Source: JAWVFN01 sp963696625 (GTDB lineage Bacteria > Actinomycetota > Thermoleophilia > Solirubrobacterales > 70-9). From it: a DNA stretch of 64,000 nt. The stretch's first letter is position 1. Every line of letters begins with the position of its first letter. Shown in pieces: positions 17,155 through 26,207 of the stretch. The translations under genes and the position numbers were made by a program. The notes under the pieces are model-generated. The model saw only the letters and a program-made list of their open reading frames with translations. It ran no database searches and was not told the origin of the DNA. The stretch lies in contig CAVOKZ010000013.1 in assembly GCA_963696625.1 (NCBI GenBank), positions 1 to 64,000 on the forward strand, given 5' to 3'.

Positions 17155-18801
17155 CTAGCCCTTGACGATCACCTTGGCCGGCTTCGAGGTGCCGGTCTTG
17201 TACGGGTAGCCCGCCTGCTCCTTGACCACGGCGCGGAAGCGGTACTTCGCCCTCGCGACGGTCGAGTTCTTGAAGCGGTATCGGCCCTTGTACCTACCCG
17301 CAGTGTCGGTCGTCGCCTGCAGGAAAGTCTTCCACTTCTTGCCGACCCTCGCCTGCATGGTGACGATCCGCCCCGCGCTGTAGGGACCGGGGATCGAGCC
17401 CTTGAAGCGCATCGACTTGCCGTTTCGCACGTGCTTCTTGCGGATCTTGAGCACCGGCGAGCTGGTCGCGCCGAGGTTCAGGTGCTTCTCGAGCACCAGG
17501 TTCGAGTGCCGGTAGTCGACGTAGACCTCGCGGCTCGGTCCCGGGTCGATGCGGCTGAGGAACGTGCCGTTGGCCTTGGTGTGGACGATGTCGGCAATCG
17601 CGCGGTCCTCCCGCACCCCACTGGTCTGCTCGTAGATGCAGACGTTGGCGCCCTGCACCGGCGCACCGCCGGGCGTGCTGAGCGATCCCTTGATTTGGAT
17701 CGAGTCCTTCGAGCTGACGACGGTCGTCACCCGGGGCTTCTCATCGCCCTTCGCGAGGCCGGCCTCGAGGGTTGAGCCGACCGTCGTGCCGGTCGAGTCG
17801 TCGCAGCTGTTGTCGACCGAGACGGTAGTGCTTGTGCAGCGATCCAGACCGCCGTAGTCGACGGCGCAGACCTCGAGCGTGTTGGCGCCCTCGCGCCACG
17901 GCCCCGCCTCGGTTGGCGCCGAGAACGTGTCGCTGGTGCTGGTCGGGCACGGCGTGAAGCGGCGCGCCACGCCTGGAGAGATCTCATCGCAAGCGATCTC
18001 AGAGTGGCCGACGTTGCCCCCGTTCACGTAGACGTCGATCGACCGCACCCCGCTGCCAACGTCGCTCGCGTTGACGACGAGGGATTCGCTGCCACGCCGC
18101 GGGCCGCCTTCGACCAGCGAGCCGGCCAGGCCCGGCGGATTCGGCCGCTGCAGGTCCTCGAGCGTGACCTTCAGGTCGCGGATCACGACGAAGCCACCCG
18201 TCCACGGCTCTGCGGGGATGCAGCCCTGAAAAGAGCCCGTACCGCCGCAGTAGGCGACGGCGTTGATCGTCTTCGCGCTCATCAGGTTGCCGTTGTTGCT
18301 CACGTCGCAGCCCGAGTCTGCGCAGGCGCTGTGGCCAACGCCGCAGTTGAGAATGTCCGGCGCGCTGGGGCCAAAACCGGCGAGCTGAACCCCGCCCCAC
18401 GCGTCGCGCGCGTCGACGTAGCCGGTCGTGCCGCAGCTGTTCCACGCTCGGTAGTTGAAGTTCAGCGCGCGGATCAGCGTCCCCGCAGGTGCCATCAATT
18501 GCCACCGCCCTTCCTGGAGATACTGGCCGCCCGCGCCCGGATTGCCCCAGACGGAGAGCCCGCCGCCGGCGACGCTGCAGCTGTTGTCGCCGCTGTACGA
18601 GCCGCCGGCCAGCTCGCCGTGGTAGACGGCGTCAGGTGCCCCTGTCGGGCCTCCCGCGATGTTGCACTCGCGGGCCACGTAGGTCCCCGCGTGCGCGGCG
18701 CTCGCCGGCCCAAATGCGTAGATCCCCACGAGCACGCAGGCGAGGATCAAACCCCGCGCCAGCGCGGATCGCGGCGTGGTGTTCTCTCGCTGCGTGTCCA
18801 T
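17155..18801 (-). CDS. Large secreted surface protein (B2)
   Basis: The 548-residue exported protein starts at ATG 18801, with AAGGAG 7 nt upstream; an in-frame ATG 30 bp earlier is less well placed. A signal peptide (GLILACVLVGIYAFGPASAAHA) is followed by a Cys-rich domain of about 200 residues (ECNIAGGPTGAPD, WNSCGTTGYVDAR, CADSGCDVSNNG). Two Ig-like or carboxypeptidase-regulatory-like beta domains follow (DVGSGVRSIDVYVNGG; GSLSTPGGAPVQGANVCIYE), then a basic C-terminal beta domain (RFKNSTVARAKYRFRAVVKE). This layout is typical of uncharacterised cell-surface proteins of Thermoleophilia. It begins 33 bp after the sigma-factor gene on the same strand, so that sigma factor may drive or be co-transcribed with it. 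Confidence 0.7.
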   Translation of the reverse strand: MDTQRENTTPRSALARGLILACVLVGIYAFGPASAAHAGTYVARECNIAGGPTGAPDAVYHGELAGGSYSGDNSCSVAGGGLSVWGNPGAGGQYLQEGRWQLMAPAGTLIRALNFNYRAWNSCGTTGYVDARDAWGGVQLAGFGPSAPDILNCGVGHSACADSGCDVSNNGNLMSAKTINAVAYCGGTGSFQGCIPAEPWTGGFVVIRDLKVTLEDLQRPNPPGLAGSLVEGGPRRGSESLVVNASDVGSGVRSIDVYVNGGNVGHSEIACDEISPGVARRFTPCPTSTSDTFSAPTEAGPWREGANTLEVCAVDYGGLDRCTSTTVSVDNSCDDSTGTTVGSTLEAGLAKGDEKPRVTTVVSSKDSIQIKGSLSTPGGAPVQGANVCIYEQTSGVREDRAIADIVHTKANGTFLSRIDPGPSREVYVDYRHSNLVLEKHLNLGATSSPVLKIRKKHVRNGKSMRFKGSIPGPYSAGRIVTMQARVGKKWKTFLQATTDTAGRYKGRYRFKNSTVARAKYRFRAVVKEQAGYPYKTGTSKPAKVIVKG

Positions 18802-18834
18802 CTGGTTCTCCTTTTCGTTGTTGGTTCTCATCAG

Positions 18835-20124
18835 CTAAAGCCCGAAGCTCTCTTTTCCTCGCCCCCCTCCCCCACCGCCGCCCGAGCCGCTCGACGAGCT
18901 GCTCGTGCTGGGTGCGGGGCCGAATTCGCGGGTGTCGCCGTTTGAGTCCGGCGGGCTCGCAGTCCCGAAATTCTGTTTCTCGGTGTCGGCGCTCGGCTTC
19001 ACGGTGTCGCCGGCGGCGTCGTCCGCGGCGGTACTGGGCTCCGCAGCTGAAGCAGGCGCCGCCGGCTGCGGGCCGGTCTTGACTTTGGCCGGCGGCGCCG
19101 GATCCTTGCCGTGGGTCGGGGCGATTCCGGGGCCGACGACACCGGTCGCCAGGCAGGTGGCGGCGGCCGCGCCGCCGGCGCAGACGGCGGCGACCTTGGC
19201 GCCCGTGGTGGCGACCCCGGCGCCGAGCGCACCGTCGGCTCCGTGGGGAGCGCCTCCTCCTCCGGCGCGGAACGCGAGTTCGCGGCCGCGGTCGGCGATC
19301 GCGTCGGCATGCTCGTGGGCGCCCGACAGCCAACCGCTGAGGTGATCGACCACGCCGGCGGGCGCCCCGATCTGCTCGCTCGAGGCGAGCAGCGCGGCGG
19401 CCGCGACGCCGTGGAGCCGGTCATGGAGTTGCCCGGCGAAGGCGCGGCAGCTGCCGCAGTGGGCGAGGTGGGCGCGCAGCAGTCGGTGCTCTTCCGCCGT
19501 GGCGATGCCCGCCGCCTCCTTCTCGAACAGCGCCTGGCGGGTGAGCTCGCGCATCTCGGAGCAGTGCTCGTCGCTGGTGACGGTCAGCAGGCGCTCCTTG
19601 ACCTGCCGGGTTGCGCGCAGGACGAGCTTCTTTGCCGCGGGAAGGCTGATCCGTTTGCGCTCGGCGATCTCGGGGACCGTGAGGCCGACTCCGTACCGGA
19701 GCAAGATCGCTTCGCGGTAGTTGCGCCGCATGCGCGCGAGCGCCTCGGAAAGCACGGCGCCCTCTTGGGCACCCTCGGCGGATTCCTCGGGTCCCGCCCC
19801 GGAGTCGGCGCCCGCGGCGGCCTCGAGCGGCACCTCGGGGCGGATCCCGCGCGCGCGCAGCGTGTCGATCGCCTGGTTTCGCAGGGCGGTGAAGAACGCC
19901 GCCTGCAGGTTGTCGGGACCGCGACCCTCGGTCTCGCGGGAGTGGAACCGGGCCAGCACATCGGCGACGACATCCTCGGCGTCCTGGTGGTTGAGCTGCC
20001 CGGAGAACCGCCGCCGCACGAACGACTCACCGAGCGGGCGCAAACGGGCGTACTCGGCCTCGATCCGATGGGACCCCGATCGCCTCGCTATCCCCTGTGC
20101 CTGGTCCAAGACCTTCGCCTGCAC
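18835..20124 (-). CDS. ECF-type sigma factor fused to zinc-finger and membrane-like segment
   Basis: The 429-residue protein has a sigma-70 region 2 (RRRFSGQLNHQDAEDVVADVL, ALRNQAIDTLRARGI) and region 4 helix-turn-helix (LTVPEIAERKRISLPAAKKL) in the first ~190 residues. An anti-sigma-like zinc finger with the H-x3-C-x2-C pattern follows (HLAHCGSCRAF). A hydrophobic segment, possibly transmembrane, comes next (VAAVCAGGAAAATCLATGVVG), then a ~100-residue Ser/Gly/Pro-rich tail. Sigma and regulator are thus in one chain, suggesting a membrane-tethered, self-controlled factor like other ECF groups with C-terminal extensions. GTG 20124 overlaps the TAG of the small upstream gene. The target regulon is unknown; the surface-protein gene follows 33 bp downstream. 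Confidence 0.82.
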   Translation of the reverse strand: MQAKVLDQAQGIARRSGSHRIEAEYARLRPLGESFVRRRFSGQLNHQDAEDVVADVLARFHSRETEGRGPDNLQAAFFTALRNQAIDTLRARGIRPEVPLEAAAGADSGAGPEESAEGAQEGAVLSEALARMRRNYREAILLRYGVGLTVPEIAERKRISLPAAKKLVLRATRQVKERLLTVTSDEHCSEMRELTRQALFEKEAAGIATAEEHRLLRAHLAHCGSCRAFAGQLHDRLHGVAAAALLASSEQIGAPAGVVDHLSGWLSGAHEHADAIADRGRELAFRAGGGGAPHGADGALGAGVATTGAKVAAVCAGGAAAATCLATGVVGPGIAPTHGKDPAPPAKVKTGPQPAAPASAAEPSTAADDAAGDTVKPSADTEKQNFGTASPPDSNGDTREFGPAPSTSSSSSGSGGGGGGGRGKESFGL

Positions 20125-20432
20125 TATGAACGATCCTCGCCTTCGTGGTGTCGGTCCGGGGTGGGTCGAGCCCGTGCGCCGGCGAGGCCCCGCAGCCCCT
20201 CCATCACCGCGCTCGCGGGTCGCTCGCAGTTCGCCAGCTCGGGGTGGAATCGGTCGAGAAACGCCTCGCGCAGGTGCTCGGGGAGGCCGGCCAGAATCAG
20301 CTCGACCTGGCTGCGAAGCTCTGGGTCGCGGTGCAACGCCGCGCGCACTGCGGCGGCGTCGCCGGGGGCCAGGTTGGCGATCCAGCGGTTGAGCTCGGCC
20401 GCGTCGACGCGGGTCGTCTGCTCGTCTGCCAT
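20124..20432 (-). CDS. Small hypothetical protein coupled to the sigma factor
   Basis: The 102-residue acidic, helical protein starts at ATG 20432 (MADEQTTRVDAAELNRWIAN). No family is recognised. The core (GDAAAVRAALHRDPELRSQVELILAGL) looks like a compact helical bundle. Its TAG shares one base with the sigma-factor GTG, implying co-translation and possibly a role in controlling that factor. That role is inferred from position only. Confidence 0.6.
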   Translation of the reverse strand: MADEQTTRVDAAELNRWIANLAPGDAAAVRAALHRDPELRSQVELILAGLPEHLREAFLDRFHPELANCERPASAVMEGLRGLAGARARPTPDRHHEGEDRS

Positions 20433-20541
20433 CGATGAGCAAGACGGCCGTCGCGCTTGTTTCGATACCCAGGCTCGGCATGCCCCCAGGACGGCACCGG
20501 GGCGGAATTCGATACCCGGGCGGGCGAGGGCCCGCCCAGCG

Positions 20542-21615
20542 TCAGGCGGCCTGGGCCTGCTTGGAGACCGACTCGAGCAGGTCGTTCCACGACGAGACGA
20601 AGGCGTCGGCGCCCTCCTTCTGGAGGCGGGCGGCGAGCTCGTCGGTGTCGATGCCCGCGTCGTTGAAGGCCTTGAACGTCTGCTCGGCGTCGCCGCCGTC
20701 CTCGGGGAGCGCCCCTGAGACCTCGCCGTGGTCGGCGAAGGCCTGGAGCGTCTTCTCGGGCATCGTGTTGACCGTGCCGGGCGCGGCGAAGGCCTCGATG
20801 TAGAGGGTGTCGGAGGCGTCGGGGTCCTTGGTGCCGGTGCTCGCGAACAGCAGCCTCTGCGGGTCGGCGCCCGCCTCGGCGAGCTTCTTCCAGCGGGCCG
20901 AGGAGAGAAGGTCGCGGTAGTCCGCATACGCCTGCTTGCCGACGGCGATTCCGAGCGTGTTCTTCAGCTCGGCCGGCGCCTCGTCGGCGACGGCGACGTC
21001 CCAGCGGCTGATGAACAGCGAGGCCACCGACTCGACCTTGGCGTCGAGACCGGCCTCGATCCGGCGCTCGATCCCAGTCATGTAGGCCTCGGCCGCCGCC
21101 AGGTACTGCTCGCTCGAGAAGAGCAGCGTCACGTTGATCGGCACGCCGGCGAAGATCGACTCCTCGATCGCGGGCAGGCCCTCGGGCGTCCCGGGGATCT
21201 TGATGTAGATGTTGCCCCGGCCGCCGCGGCCGTGGAGGTCGGTGGCCTGCTTGATCGTTGAATCGGTCTCGTAGGCGAGCAGCGGCGAGACCTCGAGCGA
21301 GACGAAGCCGTCGACGCCGTCGCTGGCTTCATGAGCGGACTTGAACAGGTCGGCGGCCCGCGTCAGGTCGGAGAGCGCCAGCTCGAAGAAGATCTCCTCC
21401 GGCTCGAGCCCCTTCTCGGTGAGCTCCCCGATCTGCTCGTCGTATGCCTCGCCGCCCGAGATCGCCTTGTCGAAGATCGTCGGGTTCGAGGTCAGGCCGG
21501 TGACCGAGAGCTCGTCGATGTAGCTCTTGAGCGTGCCGTCGTCGAGGATCGTGCGGGTGATGTTGTCGAGCCAGAGGCTCTGGCCGAGATCGTGAAGTTC
21601 TTGCGTGGGCTTCAT
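20542..21615 (-). CDS. tal: Transaldolase
   Basis: This 357-residue enzyme of the non-oxidative pentose phosphate pathway exchanges a three-carbon unit between sedoheptulose-7-phosphate and glyceraldehyde-3-phosphate. Motifs are DLGQSLWLDNITR, TGLTSNPTIFDKAI, FVSLEVSPLLA and the Schiff-base lysine region NIYIKIPGTPEGLPAI, as in the long actinobacterial/cyanobacterial Tal subgroup. ATG 21615 overlaps the transketolase TGA (ATGA), so tkt-tal form an operon with coupled translation. Confidence 0.96.
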   Translation of the reverse strand: MKPTQELHDLGQSLWLDNITRTILDDGTLKSYIDELSVTGLTSNPTIFDKAISGGEAYDEQIGELTEKGLEPEEIFFELALSDLTRAADLFKSAHEASDGVDGFVSLEVSPLLAYETDSTIKQATDLHGRGGRGNIYIKIPGTPEGLPAIEESIFAGVPINVTLLFSSEQYLAAAEAYMTGIERRIEAGLDAKVESVASLFISRWDVAVADEAPAELKNTLGIAVGKQAYADYRDLLSSARWKKLAEAGADPQRLLFASTGTKDPDASDTLYIEAFAAPGTVNTMPEKTLQAFADHGEVSGALPEDGGDAEQTFKAFNDAGIDTDELAARLQKEGADAFVSSWNDLLESVSKQAQAA

Positions 21616-23684
21616 TCGAGGAGTCCTTTCGCTGTTTCGGCGACGCGGTCTGGCGTGAAGCCGAACTTGGTCTGTACGTCTTTCAGTGGAGCCGAGCTGC
21701 CGAAGGTATGCATGCCGATCGACGCTCCGCCGGGCCCGACCCAGCGGTCCCATCCGAGGGTCGCCGCCTCCTCGATCGAGACGCGGGCGGTCACTTCGGG
21801 CGGCAGCACGCTGTCACGGTACCCGCTGTCCTGGCGGTCGAAGAGCTCCCAGCAGGGGAGGCTGACGACGCGCGAGCGCACGCCGTCGGCGATCAGCTGC
21901 TCGTGGGCCGAGACGGCGAGGCTGACCTCGCTGCCGGTCGCGATCAGGATCACCTCGGGGTTACCTCCCTCCGCGTCGGCGAGCACGTAGCCGCCGCGCC
22001 TCAGTCCCTCGGCGGACGCGTACTTGCCGCGGTCGAGGATCGGCACGTCCTGACGGGTCAGCACCAGCGCCACCGGTCCGTGGTGGCGGTCCATCGCCGC
22101 CCTCCAGGCCTCGGCGGTCTCGTTGGCATCGCAGGGCCGGATCACGTCGAGGCCGGGGATCGCCCGCAGCGACGCGAGCTGCTCGACCGGCTGGTGGGTC
22201 GGCCCGTCCTCGCCGAGCCCGATCGAGTCGTGGGTGAAGGCGTGGATGACCGGCAGCTCCATCAGCGCCGAGAGCCGGATCGCCGGACGCGCGTAGTCGG
22301 AGAAGGTGAGGTAGGTCGACCACAGCGGCCGCAGCTTCGAGATCGAGAGGCCGTTGGAGATCGCCGCCGACTCGTGCTCGCGGATCCCGAAGTGGAGCTG
22401 GCGCCCGGCGCGGGCGCCTGGCTCGAACGCGTCGCTGCCGTCGATCTCGACCGAGGTCGAGCCGGTGAGATCGGCGGAGCCGGCGACGAGCCACGGCACC
22501 CGCTCGGCGACCGCGCTCTCGCACTGGTTCGAGGCCTTGCGGGTCGCCATGCCCTTCTCGTCCGCGTCGAAGGAGGGCAGCTCGTTGTCCCAGCCCTCGG
22601 GCAGCTCGCGCCGCTGCATCGCCTCGATCTGGTGGGCGAGCGTCTCCTTCTCGCGCTGATAGCCGGTGAACAGCTTGCCCCACTCCTCGCGCGCCGCGAG
22701 TCCGCGCTTGCCGATCCCGTCGGCGAAGTGCTCGTAGACGCCCTCGGGCACGAGGAACTCGGCGTCCTCGGGCCAGGCGTAGGCGCTCTTGGTCTCGCGC
22801 ACCTCTTCCTCGCCGAGCGGCTCGCCGTGGGCGTCGGCGGTGTCCTGCTTGTGCGGCGAGCCGTAGCCGATGTGGCTGTCGACGATGATCAGCGTCGGCC
22901 GCTCCTCCTCCTCGCGGAAGCTCTCGATCGCCCGCCGGATCAGCCCGAGGTCGTTGGCGTCGCCGACGCGCGCGACGTTCCAGCCGTAGCCGAGGAAGCG
23001 GGTTGCGACGTCGTCCTCGTAGGTGATCTCGGTGCGGCCGTCGATCGAGATGTGGTTGTTGTCGTAGAACCAGCAGAGGTTGGCGAGGCGCTGGTGGCCG
23101 GCGAACGAGGCGGCCTCGTGCGAGACCCCCTCCATCAGGCAGCCGTCGCCGCCGATCGCGTATACGTCGAAGTCGAACAGCTCGAAGCCGGGCTTGTTGA
23201 AGTGCGCGGCTTGCCAGACCGAGGCGACGGCCATCCCGACCGAGGTCGCGATCCCCTGGCCGAGCGGGCCGGTGGTGGTCTCGACCCCGGAGGTCCAGCG
23301 GTACTCGGGATGGCCGGGCGCGCGTGAGTCGAGCTGGCGGAAGCTCTTGATGTCGTCGAGGCTGACCGCGGGATCGCCGACCACCTCGTAGTCGGGATCG
23401 ACCGCTTTCACCCGGGCGAGGTGAAGCAGCGAATAGAGCAGCATCGACGCGTGCCCGGCCGAGAGCACGAAGCGGTCGCGGTTCGGCCAGATCGGGTCGT
23501 CCGGGTCGAAGCGCAGGAACTCCTGCCAGAGCACGTAGGCGAGCGGGGCGAGGGCCATCGGGGTCCCCGGGTGACCGGAGTTCGCCTTCTGGATCGCGTC
23601 GATCGAGAGCGTGCGGATCGTGTTGATCGCGACCTGATCGAGGTCGCCGGCGATCTTCTGCTCGGCTACTTCGGGCGTCGCCAT
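21612..23684 (-). CDS. tkt: Transketolase
   Basis: This 690-residue thiamine-diphosphate enzyme transfers two-carbon ketol units in the pentose phosphate pathway. The N-terminal block is AINTIRTLSIDAIQKANSGHPG. The ThDP motif begins GGDGCLMEGVSHEA and ends near YDNNHISIDG. The PYR domain carries STYLTFSDYARPAIRLSALM and THDSIGLGEDGPTHQPVEQ, and a C-terminal domain is present. ATG 23684 matches family length; the frame is open 30 codons upstream. It is divergent from rpiA across a 112-bp spacer that must contain both promoters. Confidence 0.97.
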   Translation of the reverse strand: MATPEVAEQKIAGDLDQVAINTIRTLSIDAIQKANSGHPGTPMALAPLAYVLWQEFLRFDPDDPIWPNRDRFVLSAGHASMLLYSLLHLARVKAVDPDYEVVGDPAVSLDDIKSFRQLDSRAPGHPEYRWTSGVETTTGPLGQGIATSVGMAVASVWQAAHFNKPGFELFDFDVYAIGGDGCLMEGVSHEAASFAGHQRLANLCWFYDNNHISIDGRTEITYEDDVATRFLGYGWNVARVGDANDLGLIRRAIESFREEEERPTLIIVDSHIGYGSPHKQDTADAHGEPLGEEEVRETKSAYAWPEDAEFLVPEGVYEHFADGIGKRGLAAREEWGKLFTGYQREKETLAHQIEAMQRRELPEGWDNELPSFDADEKGMATRKASNQCESAVAERVPWLVAGSADLTGSTSVEIDGSDAFEPGARAGRQLHFGIREHESAAISNGLSISKLRPLWSTYLTFSDYARPAIRLSALMELPVIHAFTHDSIGLGEDGPTHQPVEQLASLRAIPGLDVIRPCDANETAEAWRAAMDRHHGPVALVLTRQDVPILDRGKYASAEGLRRGGYVLADAEGGNPEVILIATGSEVSLAVSAHEQLIADGVRSRVVSLPCWELFDRQDSGYRDSVLPPEVTARVSIEEAATLGWDRWVGPGGASIGMHTFGSSAPLKDVQTKFGFTPDRVAETAKGLLE

Positions 23685-23796
23685 CGGCTCAAGGCTACCC
23701 GCGGAGCTGCTCCGCGACGATCGACACCGGCTCCGGATGCGAGCGGTCGGGGTCGAACCAGTCGTCAGGAGCATGTGCGGCTAATAGGCTGGGCCC

Positions 23797-24432
23797 GTGA
23801 GCTCCGCCGACGAAGCCAAGAAGGACGCCGCCGAGCGCGCCGCGACCCTGGTCGAGCCGGGGATGGCGGTCGGCCTCGGAACCGGCTCGACGGTCGCCTT
23901 CCTGCTCCCCGCGATCGCCGAGCGAAAGCTCGATGGGCTGCGCTGCGTCGCGACGTCGGTCGCGACCGAGGAGCAGGCGAAGGAATTGGGGATCCCGGTC
24001 GAGCCGTTCGAAGACCTCGAGCGCCTCGACATCGCGATCGACGGGGCCGACCAGGTGACGCCCGACCGCTGGCTGGTCAAGGGCGGCGGCGGCGCCCACA
24101 CCCGCGAGAAGATCGTCGCCGCCTCGGCCGCGCGCTTCGTCGTCATCGCGGACGCCTCGAAGCAGGTCGAGCGCATCGGGGCGCCGATCCCGCTCGAGCT
24201 CTTCCCCTACGGGCTGGCCTCGACCCTGGCGAGGATCGGCGAGGAGATCGGCGAGGTGGGCCTGCGGAAGGGAACGCCGCCCAGCCCCGACGGCGGCCTG
24301 ATCGCCGACTATCGCGGCCCGGTGGAGGATCCCGGGGCGCTGGCGGCGCGGCTGGCCTCGATTCCGGGCGTCGTCGACCACGGTTTGTTTGCACCGGAGA
24401 TGGTCAGCGAAGTCATCGTGGGCGGGGTCTAG
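23797..24432 (+). CDS. rpiA: Ribose-5-phosphate isomerase A
   Basis: The 211-residue enzyme interconverts ribose-5-phosphate and ribulose-5-phosphate. It has VGLGTGSTVAFLLPAI near the N-terminus, IDGADQVTP with the catalytic Asp, LVKGGGGAHTREKIVA with the catalytic Lys/Glu, and IPLELFPYG. The start is GTG 23797. Its stop codon lies inside the left arm of a 15-bp hairpin. Confidence 0.94.
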   Translation: MSSADEAKKDAAERAATLVEPGMAVGLGTGSTVAFLLPAIAERKLDGLRCVATSVATEEQAKELGIPVEPFEDLERLDIAIDGADQVTPDRWLVKGGGGAHTREKIVAASAARFVVIADASKQVERIGAPIPLELFPYGLASTLARIGEEIGEVGLRKGTPPSPDGGLIADYRGPVEDPGALAARLASIPGVVDHGLFAPEMVSEVIVGGV

Positions 24433-24483
24433 TGGGTCGTCCGGGACCATCGTGCGCGTGCGAGGGTTCCGGACGGCCCACTA
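24430..24483 (+). terminator. Long-stem hairpin over the rpiA stop codon
   Basis: TAGTGGGTCGTCCGG (24430-24444) pairs with CCGGACGGCCCACTA (24469-24483) over 15 bp with one G-U pair. The rpiA TAG is the first triplet of the left arm. There is no proper T-run, so this is a weak intrinsic terminator or an RNA-stabilising 3' hairpin. Confidence 0.5.
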
Positions 24484-24546
24484 GGCTTCCCCCGTCATCT
24501 ACGGAGCGTCCCCAGGGCGCTTCCCGCAAGGAGAGGTGGAGATCTG

Positions 24547-25095
24547 ATGGCCGCAAAAGGTTCAGCTGTGCAAGCGATACAGCCCGCTCATTGGTGGGCG
24601 CTCGTCCTGATCGGCGTCTTCCAGGTGGCCGCCGGGGTCCTCGCGCTGGTCTATACGAACGTCACGCTGCTGGCGCTGGGGCTGGTGTTCGGAATCAACC
24701 TGCTGCTCGCGGGAACCATGCTGGTGGTGGTCAGCAGCGCCGACGACGACGCGTCCGGCGGGATAACCGCGGTGCGCCTCATCGTCGGGTTCCTGACCAT
24801 CCTCGGCGGGCTGATCTGCGTCGTGCGGCCGGGCGCCAGCGTGCTCGTGCTGTTGCTCGTAGTCGCGTTCTGGTTCGTGATCAGCGGCATCGGCTGGTTG
24901 GTTGAGGCCCTGCACGCCAAGAACCACCGCGTGCTCAACGCGATCCTCGGCGTGGTCGGCATCGCCGCCGGCGTGATCCTCGTCGGCGACCCCGACATCG
25001 GGCTGAATACGCTCGCCGACCTCGCCGGCATCCTGCTGATCGTCCGCGGCAGCCTCGAGTTTGCCGCCGGATTCGTAATCCGCTCTCAGAGCTGA
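24547..25095 (+). CDS. HdeD family membrane protein
   Basis: The 182-residue protein has about six membrane helices in three pairs (WWALVLIGVFQVAAGVLALVY; RLIVGFLTILGGLICVVRPG; NAILGVVGIAAGVILVGDPD). Internal repeats such as 'GVLALV' and 'GLICVVRPG' are typical of HdeD/DUF308 acid-resistance-associated proteins. Function is uncertain. AAGGAG lies about 13 nt before the ATG. It stands alone between rpiA and a bidirectional hairpin. Confidence 0.82.
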   Translation: MAAKGSAVQAIQPAHWWALVLIGVFQVAAGVLALVYTNVTLLALGLVFGINLLLAGTMLVVVSSADDDASGGITAVRLIVGFLTILGGLICVVRPGASVLVLLLVVAFWFVISGIGWLVEALHAKNHRVLNAILGVVGIAAGVILVGDPDIGLNTLADLAGILLIVRGSLEFAAGFVIRSQS

Positions 25096-25110
25096 CCGGC
25101 GACCGAGCCA

Positions 25111-25140
25111 AACGCGCGCCGGCCATCGCCGGCGCGCGTT
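25111..25140. terminator. Bidirectional hairpin between convergent genes
   Basis: AACGCGCGCCGGC-CATC-GCCGGCGCGCGTT is a perfect 13-bp stem. It lies between the ends of the HdeD gene and the aldo/keto reductase. The A/T ends give short U-runs on both strands, consistent with two-way termination. Confidence 0.75.
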
Positions 25141-25150
25141 TCGCTTGCGC

Positions 25151-26140
25151 TCAGCCGTTGACGGTCGCCATTCCGGTCTCGTCGTAGCGCTCGCCGGCGA
25201 CCCCGGGCAGCTCGGCTTCGATCCGGGCCAGGTCATCGCGGGTCAGCTCGACGTCCGTGGCCGCGGCGTTCTGCTCGAGGTAGGAGCGCCGCTTGGTGCC
25301 GGGGATCGGGACGATGTCCTCGCCCTGGGCCAGGACCCAGGCGAGAGCGAGCTGGGCGGGCGTCGCGTCCTTCTCCTTGGCGATCTCGGCGACCTTCTCC
25401 GCGAGCGGCCGGTTGGCCTCGAAGTTGCCCTCGCTGAAGCGCGGGTTGTTGCGGCGGAAATCGTTCTCGGGAATCTCCTCGAGCGACGAGAAGCGCCCGG
25501 AGAGGAAGCCGCGGCCGAGTGGCGAGTAGGGAACGAATCCGATCCCGAGCTCGCGGCAGGTCGGCAGGATCTCGTCCTCGACGTCGCGTGTCCACAGCGA
25601 GTACTCGGTTTGAAGCGCCGTGATCGGGTGCACGGCGTGGGCCCGGCGGATCGTCTCGGGCGCCGCCTCGGACAGACCGAGGTGGCGAACCTTGCCCTCC
25701 TCGACCAGCTCGCCCATCGCGCCCACCGTCTCCTCGATCGGTGTGTCGGGGTCGACGCGGTGCTGGTAGTAGAGGTCGACGTAGTCGGTGCCGAGCCGCT
25801 GCAGCGAGCCTTCGAGCGCCCGCTTCACGTACTCGGGCGAGCCGTCGGTCGGCCCGACCGTCGACATGTCGCCGGGCTTGGCGTTGTCGAGGTTGCTGGC
25901 GAACTTGGTCGCGATCACGTACTCCTCGCGCTTGCCCTCGACCGCCTTGCCGACCAGCGACTCGTTGGTCATCGGCCCGTAGAGCTGGGCGGTGTCGAGG
26001 AAGTTGATGCCGAGCTCGAGAGCGCGCTGGATCGTCGCGATCGATTCCTGCTCGTCAGTGTCGCCGTAGAACGCGGACATCCCCATGCAGCCGAGACCGA
26101 TGGCTGATACCTCGAGGTCGGCGAGCGTGCGTGTTTTCAT
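25151..26140 (-). CDS. Aldo/keto reductase
   Basis: This 329-residue NADPH-dependent reductase has a TIM-barrel fold. The catalytic tetrad is visible: Asp and Tyr in NFLDTAQLYG, Lys in YVIATKFASN, His in YYQHRVDPD. NADPH-binding residues sit in IPGTKRRSYLEQN. The wording (SAIGLGCMGMSAFYG) places it with the AKR13/YajO-like group acting on small aldehydes and ketones. The physiological substrate is unknown. Confidence 0.92.
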   Translation of the reverse strand: MKTRTLADLEVSAIGLGCMGMSAFYGDTDEQESIATIQRALELGINFLDTAQLYGPMTNESLVGKAVEGKREEYVIATKFASNLDNAKPGDMSTVGPTDGSPEYVKRALEGSLQRLGTDYVDLYYQHRVDPDTPIEETVGAMGELVEEGKVRHLGLSEAAPETIRRAHAVHPITALQTEYSLWTRDVEDEILPTCRELGIGFVPYSPLGRGFLSGRFSSLEEIPENDFRRNNPRFSEGNFEANRPLAEKVAEIAKEKDATPAQLALAWVLAQGEDIVPIPGTKRRSYLEQNAAATDVELTRDDLARIEAELPGVAGERYDETGMATVNG

Positions 26141-26207
26141 CGAATCTGCCTTTCGGTGGGTTGCGGGACTTGCTCACCCACCGTAGAGGTTGCGCGATCT
26201 CGGCCTG

